Source: an archaeon
Lineage (GTDB): Archaea > Micrarchaeota > Micrarchaeia > Anstonellales > Anstonellaceae
Length of the DNA stretch: 55,108 bases
Direction of reading: 5' to 3'
Assembly (NCBI GenBank): GCA_020056635.1
Contig: JAGVHI010000010.1
Coordinates: 1-55,108, forward strand
This document shows, one piece after another, positions 30,841 to 37,900 of this stretch (position 1 is the stretch's first letter; every line of letters starts with the position of its first letter). The notes under the pieces were generated by a model. The model was not told where the DNA came from. It did no database searches and saw only the letters and a program-made list of their open reading frames with translations. The translations under genes were made by a program, and so were the position numbers.

Positions 30841-32037
30841 ATGCGCATTGCAATGCTAGGGTGGGAATTCCCGCCATTCGTGTCCGGCGGGCTAGGCACT
30901 CATTGCTACGAGCTGACAAATGCCCTTGCAAAAAAAGGGATAGAAATCGACTTTTTCATGCCGCTTGTGCTCAACAGGCGGAACGGGAAAAACGGGGTCA
31001 AGCTGCCCTCCAACATGCGCATAATCGAGGTGTGCGAAACCACGCTCATGCCCTACATTTCCCCAAGGACAGGAAGGCTGCGCATGGACCTGTCGCAGGC
31101 AGTCTGGCTCTACAACAACGAGCTGGTCAGGGTGGTGGAAAAGCTCCATGCGGAACGCAAATACGACCTGATACACTCGCACGACTGGCTCACAGCCCGC
31201 GGGGCGCTTACCCTGCGAAAGAAGCTTGGCATTCCGCTTGCTGCCACGTTCCACTCAACTGAATATGACAGGACCTCGAACCCATGGGACTTCATAGTGA
31301 ACCTTGAGCGCGAGGCATTGGCAGGCGCGGACCGCATAATCGCAGTCTCAAACCGCACAAAGGAGCAGCTTGTGCGGATGGGCGCGGACATTGGCAAAAT
31401 CCGCGTAATTTACAACGCCGTGGATTACACCAAATTCGAAATCCGCAACGGGAATGGCAACGGGCCGTACGAGCACCGCAAGAAAGGGAAGAAAATCGTG
31501 CTATTCCTAGGCAGGCTCTCGGAGCAGAAGGGGCCGGTTCAGTTCCTGTATGCCGCAAAACGCGTGCTTGAGAAGCAAAAAAACGTGGTATTCCTGGTTG
31601 CAGGAACTGGCGACATGCTCCCGCTTCTCATCAACCTAACAATACAGCTTGGCATAATGGACGATGTCATCTTCCTGGGCTACATATCTGATGAGGACCA
31701 GCGGAGGATTTACGCAATGTCGGACCTGTATGTGATGCCTTCCACATCAGAGCCGTTCGGCATAACTGCACTCGAGGCGATGAGCGCAGGGGTCCCGGTC
31801 ATAATTTCCAAAACATCCGGTGTGGGCGAGATAGTGAAGTCCGCGCTGCGGGTTGATTTTTGGGACATAAACGGCATGGCGCAGCGGATGCTTGCGGTGC
31901 TCCAGTTTGAGCCCCTCACAAACGTGATGGCTCCGATGCAGATGCAAGAAGCGCGGCTGCACACCTGGGACAAGGCCGGCGAGCAGACGATTTCAGTTTA
32001 CAACGAACTGGTTTCGATGGTGAAGGCAAGGCAGTAA
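30841..32037 (+). CDS. GT4-family glycosyltransferase (probable glycogen/alpha-glucan synthase)
   Basis: A 398-residue GT-B glycosyltransferase. The N-terminal domain has GWEFPPFVSGGLGTHCYELT, the sugar-acceptor glycine loop typical of glycogen/starch synthase-like enzymes, and DLIHSHDWLTARGAL. The C-terminal donor domain has VLFLGRLSEQKGPVQFLYA, VAGTGDMLP, and the nucleotide-sugar motif PSTSEPFGITALEAMSAGVP with the E-x(7)-E pattern. With the GH57 enzyme downstream it is likely to make or remodel alpha-glucan, though a role in surface glycan is possible. The last 85 nt of the gene are duplicated at 32649-32728. Confidence 0.85.
   Translation: MRIAMLGWEFPPFVSGGLGTHCYELTNALAKKGIEIDFFMPLVLNRRNGKNGVKLPSNMRIIEVCETTLMPYISPRTGRLRMDLSQAVWLYNNELVRVVEKLHAERKYDLIHSHDWLTARGALTLRKKLGIPLAATFHSTEYDRTSNPWDFIVNLEREALAGADRIIAVSNRTKEQLVRMGADIGKIRVIYNAVDYTKFEIRNGNGNGPYEHRKKGKKIVLFLGRLSEQKGPVQFLYAAKRVLEKQKNVVFLVAGTGDMLPLLINLTIQLGIMDDVIFLGYISDEDQRRIYAMSDLYVMPSTSEPFGITALEAMSAGVPVIISKTSGVGEIVKSALRVDFWDINGMAQRMLAVLQFEPLTNVMAPMQMQEARLHTWDKAGEQTISVYNELVSMVKARQ
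31953..32037 (+). repeat. Direct repeat, left copy (3' end of GT4 gene)
   Basis: These 85 nt, encoding the C-terminal residues from about RLHTWDKAGEQTISVYNELV onward, recur at 32649-32728 with 5 substitutions and one 5-nt deletion. Four of the five substitutions fall in third codon positions. Confidence 0.9.
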
Positions 32038-32063
32038 GAACTCTCTTGCATGCTACAGTTTTT

Positions 32064-32588
32064 TCAATACGACCTGCACGAGCCAAGATTGCAGCTTCCG
32101 GAACAGCAGTCATTGCCGAGCAGGCAGGACTCCCCCACCTCCCTGCACGATTGCGGGCAGCGCAGCACAAGGGGCTGCTCTGGCTTCTGCATTGAATTGA
32201 TTATGCCGGCTGCATTGAACGCCAATTTCAATGAAACTGAGCAAACCCCGCTTTTTGATTTTAAGGAGGCAGGTATGGAAATTGTCACTGAAGTGTCCTT
32301 GCCAAGGAAGCTTGATACTTGGTGCGCTGTGCCATCAACTATCACAGTGTTAAGCTGTGCGCTATCACCGTTGTTCCTGACAAGGAGGATCAGGTCCCCG
32401 TTATCGCGCACGCTTGCGCCCGAGAGCGAAAAAGGCCTGGCGGACTTCCAATAGGCTTCGCTTTTCTGCAAGCTGCTCCGTTCCCCTCCAAAATCCCAAG
32501 TGAGGAGCGTGGTTGCGGAAACAAATGTCAGGATAACTACGGCCAGAAGGATAGTGTACTCGGTTGTCGTCTGGCCTCGAAGCACCAT
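32064..32588 (-). CDS. Class III signal-peptide (pilin-like) protein with cysteine-rich tail
   Basis: A 174-residue protein. Its N-terminus MVLRGQTTTEYTILLAVVIL has the class III pattern: R-G-Q before T-T-T-E-Y and a hydrophobic helix, with Glu at the conserved position after cleavage. The mature domain (about 25-150) is beta-rich. The C-terminus is a compact cysteine cluster VGESCLLGNDCCSGSCNLGS plus a last Cys. The pattern G-E-(S/T)-C-x(5)-C-x-(S/T)-G-S-C matches the tail of the pilin-like protein at 20681-20935. The gene is antisense to its neighbours and sits between the two copies of the GT4 3' end. Confidence 0.75.
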   Translation of the reverse strand: MVLRGQTTTEYTILLAVVILTFVSATTLLTWDFGGERSSLQKSEAYWKSARPFSLSGASVRDNGDLILLVRNNGDSAQLNTVIVDGTAHQVSSFLGKDTSVTISIPASLKSKSGVCSVSLKLAFNAAGIINSMQKPEQPLVLRCPQSCREVGESCLLGNDCCSGSCNLGSCRSY

Positions 32589-32648
32589 TGCATCAGATAA
32601 TGAAGCGACATTGATTAACCTTTCGTTCTGGCAGTTCCAGCCAGCTTC

Positions 32649-32728
32649 GCGCCTGCACACCTGGGACAAGGCAGGCGAGCAGACGATTTCAGTTTACAAC
32701 GAGCTTGTTTTGATGGTGAAGGCAGTAA
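32649..32728 (+). repeat. Direct repeat, right copy (GT4 3'-end remnant)
   Basis: An 80-nt copy of 31953-32037. It still reads in frame as RLHTWDKAGEQTISVYNELV, but the sequence upstream of it is unrelated to the GT gene, so it cannot be a complete gene. The 200 nt from 32589 to 32788 otherwise hold the weak promoter of the pilin-like gene and the TATA box of the next gene. Confidence 0.9.
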
Positions 32729-32757
32729 TCATCACACAATTTACCATCTAAGCTAAC

Positions 32758-32766
32758 TTTTATAAA
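32758..32766 (+). promoter_or_regulatory. TATA box of the 32789 gene
   Basis: TTTTATAAA is centred 27 nt before the ATG at 32789, which is why that start was preferred over the in-frame ATG at 32774. Confidence 0.55.
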
Positions 32767-32788
32767 CTCTAGAATGCTGAATATTGGC

Positions 32789-33739
32789 ATGCATGCTACA
32801 GCCGACAAGAGGACGCCAGTGCTACTGGCTTTCGGTCTCCACAATACAATGGGTTTAAGGGCGGATCGGCCATTTTTCCGCAGAACAGTAGGTTCATTTC
32901 TAGACAGGCAGTTAAGCGAAGGAAGGCGTTCTGCGATTATACTCGAAGGTGCTATGCAGTACCCGTTTTTCGACAAAACTAATCTCGAACACAAGCTTGC
33001 AGAAAAAGGGCTGGATTTTAACAGTGCAATGAGGGCGCGTCTTGCTCTATTTGAAATATATACTGTGGAGGGCTGTCTCATAGAAAACCCACAATCGGAT
33101 AAGTGGTCTTGGGGGTTTGAACGGACAGCCAGGGGCATCTCAGAAACCAATCCTGGCATGATCGAAGTCGTAACAGAACCGCAATCAATTGAAGTGTTCC
33201 TCAAGCTGTCCCAGCCGCCGCTTAATGGTGGCGGCATGCCAAGCTACCCTTTGCCTGGAAGAACCTACCAAGAAAAAGTGAATTTCGTTGCTGCTTTTAT
33301 CACGGCATTCATCGAGGCCCACCAAAAACGGGATAAATTAGTATTTAAGCTGTCCGAATCGCTCTCCGAGCAGGACCCTTCCCGGGCAATAATAATCCCC
33401 CGCGGCTATGGCCATAGGGGCATGTCAGTCTATTTCACTCCGGAGAACTACAGGGTTACGATATGCGAAAAAGGTTCTAACTCAACTCCGCTTGATGACG
33501 CATTCAAGCTCTCCTATGCAAGGCTATTAAGCCCAATCGAAATAGACAGGTATGCTAAAATGTATATAGATTGGCTCAGGCTGAATGCAATGACCCGCTT
33601 GAATCCAAAAATACGGAGGGCTGCACATGAAAGCTGGGAAGCACTAGCTGGGGGATACTCATGTTTGCACAATTTTTTTTCTGGACTAAGGGGTGCAATT
33701 GCAAAAGGGGTCGTGGAATGGTTGCATGGCAAGGAATAG
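32789..33739 (+). CDS. Unknown protein, possible TraB/EreA-like fold, 316 aa
   Basis: A soluble protein of 316 residues with no signal peptide. Two features recall the TraB/ChaN/EreA-like superfamily: an early L-A-F-G-L-H-N strand-loop and a downstream I-I-L-E-G-A strand with a conserved Glu, plus a late R-G-Y-G-H-R-G-M segment (GxxH). The first motif is not a full GxxH, so this is only a weak hint. Codon choice is more A/T-rich than in neighbours, which may mean recent acquisition. It is located between the pilin-like gene and GH57, interrupting what would otherwise be adjacent glucan genes. Not recognised with confidence. Confidence 0.65.
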   Translation: MHATADKRTPVLLAFGLHNTMGLRADRPFFRRTVGSFLDRQLSEGRRSAIILEGAMQYPFFDKTNLEHKLAEKGLDFNSAMRARLALFEIYTVEGCLIENPQSDKWSWGFERTARGISETNPGMIEVVTEPQSIEVFLKLSQPPLNGGGMPSYPLPGRTYQEKVNFVAAFITAFIEAHQKRDKLVFKLSESLSEQDPSRAIIIPRGYGHRGMSVYFTPENYRVTICEKGSNSTPLDDAFKLSYARLLSPIEIDRYAKMYIDWLRLNAMTRLNPKIRRAAHESWEALAGGYSCLHNFFSGLRGAIAKGVVEWLHGKE

Positions 33740-33785
33740 TATTCTTGATATCAATTTTATTAATCCCCCCTTCCCCTAGATAGGC

Positions 33786-34973
33786 ATGGACATCTGCTTC
33801 TATTTCCAGGTCCACCAGCCGCTGCGGCTAAAGAAATTCTCGATTTTTGACCATGGGGGCGGGATGCACTACTTCGATGATGAGCTCAATTCCCAGATAA
33901 TGAACAAGGTCGCAACAAAGTGCTACCTTCCCACGAACAAGCTGCTGCTCGAGCTTCTTGAGCGCCACCCTGAATTCAAAGTCTCATTCTCGCTCACCGG
34001 TGTGTTCATGGAGCAGGCCGAGAAATTCGCGCCCGAGGTGATGCGCTCTTTCGAGGCGCTGGCAAGGACGGGACGGGTCGATTTCCTATCTGAAACATAC
34101 TACCATTCGCTCTCCTCGCTTTTCGGGGAGAAAACCGAGTTCTTCGACCAGGTGGAATTGCACAAAAAGCACATTTCAAAGCTCAAGCCAGAGGCTCCAA
34201 CAGTGTTCCGGAACACTGAGGCGCTCTTCTCAAACGATATTGCATACCTTGCGGAGCGGATGGGGTACTCGGGCATAATGACCGAGGGGCTTGAGCACTT
34301 CCTGGGCTGGCGCTCGCCAAACTACACCTACAAGATACGGGGGTGCAACGGGCACATAAAAGCACTGCTCCGAAACTACAGGCTCTCGGACGATGTGGGG
34401 TACAGGTTCGGCGCGAAATGGTGGAGCGAATATCCACTTACGGCTGACAAGTATGCAAGCTGGCTCTCCGCGCTGCAGGGGGACTGTGTGAACCTGTTCA
34501 TGGATTATGAAACATTTGGAGAGCACCAATGGGAAGACACCGGCATATTCAAGTTCCTTGAGGCATTGCCAGGCGAAGTAAGCAAGCACAGGCACCTCTC
34601 GTTCAAAACCCCGTCCGAGGTCGCATCGCACATCGAGCCAAAAGGCGAAATTGATGTGCAGCACTACGTTTCGTGGGCGGACATGGAGCGGGACACGAGC
34701 GCGTGGCTGGGAAACGATATGCAGCGCGCGTGCTTCAAAATCCTAGAGGAGCTCGAAGCTCCTGTGAAGCAGCTAAAAGACCCGGAAATGCTGCACACCT
34801 GGAGGCAATTGCAGAATTCGGACCACCTGTACTACCTGTGCACAAAATCCCTCTCAGACCAGGATGTGCACAATTATTTCTCGCCTTACGAGAGCCCGTT
34901 TGAGGCGTTCATAAACTTCATGAGCATACTGCAGGATTTCCGCTCAGAAGTGAATATGAGATTGAAGAAATAG
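33786..34973 (+). CDS. GH57 glycosidase (alpha-amylase/glucanotransferase-like)
   Basis: A 395-residue family 57 glycoside hydrolase with a TIM-like barrel. The N-terminal YFQVHQPLRL is GH57 motif 1. The catalytic nucleophile is probably Glu145 in VFRNTEALFSNDIA, and the acid/base Asp240 in NLFMDYETFGEHQW. A C-terminal helical region (about 285-395) completes the fold. Substrate type (alpha-amylase, branching or 4-alpha-glucanotransferase) cannot be fixed by sight. TTTTATTAATCC (33755-33766) is centred at leaderless distance. Together with the GT4 gene it suggests storage-glucan turnover. The stop is 23 nt from the convergent giant gene. Confidence 0.9.
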   Translation: MDICFYFQVHQPLRLKKFSIFDHGGGMHYFDDELNSQIMNKVATKCYLPTNKLLLELLERHPEFKVSFSLTGVFMEQAEKFAPEVMRSFEALARTGRVDFLSETYYHSLSSLFGEKTEFFDQVELHKKHISKLKPEAPTVFRNTEALFSNDIAYLAERMGYSGIMTEGLEHFLGWRSPNYTYKIRGCNGHIKALLRNYRLSDDVGYRFGAKWWSEYPLTADKYASWLSALQGDCVNLFMDYETFGEHQWEDTGIFKFLEALPGEVSKHRHLSFKTPSEVASHIEPKGEIDVQHYVSWADMERDTSAWLGNDMQRACFKILEELEAPVKQLKDPEMLHTWRQLQNSDHLYYLCTKSLSDQDVHNYFSPYESPFEAFINFMSILQDFRSEVNMRLKK

Positions 34974-34995
34974 CAATGGGCGCCTTTTCGCCTGC

Positions 34996-37900
34996 TTACA
35001 TATAGTGTTCCAGCACCTTCTTTCTTGCGATCGCATCCTTAATCGCATCAATCCGCTTTTGGTGCGAATCTGTGCTTCCCACCCCAAGCTCGCGCGCAAG
35101 GTCGGTTGGGATATACTCATCTGAAAGGAATTTCACCATCGCATCCCGCTCCCCCTTTTCTGCAAACGATTCGACGAATTTTGCCACGCCTGGCTTTGCC
35201 GCAGGTTCAACTGCGAACATAAGCCCCATTTCCATGTCCCCAGAGCCAACGACCCGGATAAGCGCATTCCCGTCTTTTCCAAGCAGCAAGCTTGCCTCCT
35301 CGCCCATGGCTTTGGCTCCCTTGTCCCTGCGCTGGCCCTCAAGGTAGGAGAGCACCCTCGTCTGCCCTTCAGTATCCAATTTCCCGAATGCATCATTCTG
35401 TGCAAGCTTCTGCGCAGGGTTCTCACTCCCAAGCTTTGCCCAGCCTTTCATAATCTCGTTCCTTGCCCGCAGCTTCCCTATCCCTGCAAGCCCTACTGCG
35501 CTCCACCCATTGTTCACTATCGAAGTTGCAACCATGTTCATGTATGCGTCATTATTCCGCAGCAGCTCCGCTTCTGTGCGCAGCACATCGCTCGCTCCCC
35601 ACCTCTCAACATGCCTCAGGTACTGCGCGACTGCAAGCTGCCTGTAATAATCCATCCCCCTGAACGCAGTGCTGTGAGAAATCTCCCCAAACGCCGAAAG
35701 CAGCTCTGGGCTGCCCCTCACCGCCTCCTTCCCGCTCACCCTTGCAATGGCGCGCGCCCTCCCCTTCATCCCGTAATTCGGGACAAAATGCCTTCCAAAC
35801 AGCCCTTCGGTTGCCGCTGCCCACATCGCGTTCTCATCAGTTGATAGCTTGTCTATAAGTTCCCTTGTTTTTGCGCGCCTGTCGGGCGCTGCTGCCACCT
35901 GCCCCTCAACGTACCTGCCAAGCCCAAGCGCCATCGCATCATCCATCTTCTCAAATGCCTTGGTGCGCGAGACCCTGGCGCCCACGACCTGCACTGCCTC
36001 TTTCGGGCTAATCTGCTCGCCTGCGCGCGAAACTTCCCTCATGCGCGAAGGATTGCCAACAAGCCCGCCAACCAAGGATTCGAATTCAGCCTTGCCACTC
36101 CCCCTCTGCTCCCTTGCAAGGTGGTCAAGCACGCGCGCCTGCTCGTGCTCAAAAAGCCCCTTGAAAGTCGCATCCCTTGAAAGCGCTCCAAGCACGCTCT
36201 GCCCGTTCACCTCATACTGGCTCTTATCCGCCATTTTTGAAAATATTTCAGCCGCCCGGTCGGTCCTTGCCCTCACTCTCCGCGCGCCTGCATAAAGCGC
36301 CGCGCCACCCCCTGCTGCATAGCCTCCAACGGTCCCCAACCCTAATACAAGGCTGCCCAAGTGGAAACCGTGCGCATATATCCCCCCGATATTTGCAGCC
36401 ACGCCCCAGGCAGTATACGCGGGCACTGCTGCAATCGCGATGTTCGTGAGGTTCTTTATCTTCTCCCGTTTTTTGCCCCTTGCCTGCGCATATGCCCTTG
36501 CAGGGGATTTTGCAACCGCCCCAATCGCCTCCCACACCCTTCCGGATTTGAGCAGCAGCCCAAGGCTGTCCGCGCCGAAAATATACTTGTCCTGCGCAAG
36601 CCCGAGCACCGTGGCATCCACCCCCTGCTTCCCAAGCTCGGCATTTGCAGCCCGCATGTTCTCATACGGCTCAAGGAACGATACCCGCTCCGCCTGCCTG
36701 TTCATCCATTCCTTTGCCTTCTTGCCTGCCCCTCCCAGTTTCGCAAGCCTCTCTTTCTGCTCATGCAGTTTCCGAACAACCATTATGCGCGCGTTCTTGG
36801 TCACCCAAGCATTGTCCGAGAGCACCTCATCCACGCGCGCAACCCTGTCCTTTTCAGGCACGCTCTTCCATTGCTTGTACGTAAGCTCAAGCAGCCTCCG
36901 CTGCATTTCCGAAGTCATGCCGCTCCCGTCTGTAAGCTCGCGGTGCTTGAACAGCTTCTCCGCAAGTATGTCCCCGCATTCGTCAAGGAATTTTCCCCTA
37001 AGCGCTGTGGCGCGCTTTAGCGCCCGCCCCCCAAACGCAAGAAGCAGCGAGCCTTTTGCAGGCCCGAACGTGAAGAGCATTGGGAGCTGCAGGAACATCA
37101 TCTGGTAGCCCTGCGGAGTTTGGGTAAGATAGCCCTGCGCCATGCCCCTTGGGCTGCGCGTTATCCCCCCTGTGAAATTATTGAGCAGCACCTCAATGTC
37201 TTTCCTCTCATGCATCATGCCCGCCTGCTCTGCTATTTGCTTTGCGCGGGCCATATTCTGCCCTTCCTGATTTTTCACCTCGGTGCGCCATGCGTAATCA
37301 ACTGCTCTGAAAGGATACGCAATCGTGTTTCCCATTGCGCGCGCCAAATTGCGCATGCCAGGCTCCTGTGCAAGCTTGCTCCAGGAGGCCATAAACCTCT
37401 TGTTCGCATTGTCTACGTTCTCATCCCAGACAATTTTGCGCTTCCCATTCTTTTCCTTTATTGTACCGGAACTCAGGATTTCGCTCCACAAGGTGCGCAG
37501 CCTCTGCCATCTTGCCTCCAGTTTCGGTATCTCCTTTGCGCGGAACTGCTCATCGGGCTTGTATGCCCCTTCCTCCTCCTTCTCGCCCGGCTTTTTTTCC
37601 TCTGATTTTGTGCCATCCTTCTTCTTTCCTGGCGTTTCTTCGCCAGCTGTTCCTTTTCGCCTGCCGCCCTGTTCTGCTCCCCCTGTCTGCGGTTGCGAAG
37701 TTGAGGGTTGCTGTGTCCGGCGCTCGCCTGTGGCAGGCGGGGTCTGTTGGACAGGAAGCGGGGTTGCAAGCCCCCTCACCCGCAGGAATTCTGCAAATCC
37801 ATCTGCAAGCTCAACCGCCCTTTGCGATGAGAGCTTCCCTGCCCTCCGTTCTGCATTAAGCGACCTGCTAAACATGCTCAAATGTTCCTGTGGCAGCCCC

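Noticed and set aside
32038-32648. Classical insertion sequence between the two GT4 3' ends
   Set aside because: No transposase or integrase gene and no terminal inverted repeats. Only the long direct repeats and a pilin-like gene are present.
36361-37108. Open frames of 219 and 222 codons antisense to the giant gene
   Set aside because: They have no recognisable motifs, are rich in Pro/Arg/Ser/Leu as expected for shadows of a G/C-rich coding strand, and lie wholly inside the 1917-residue frame.
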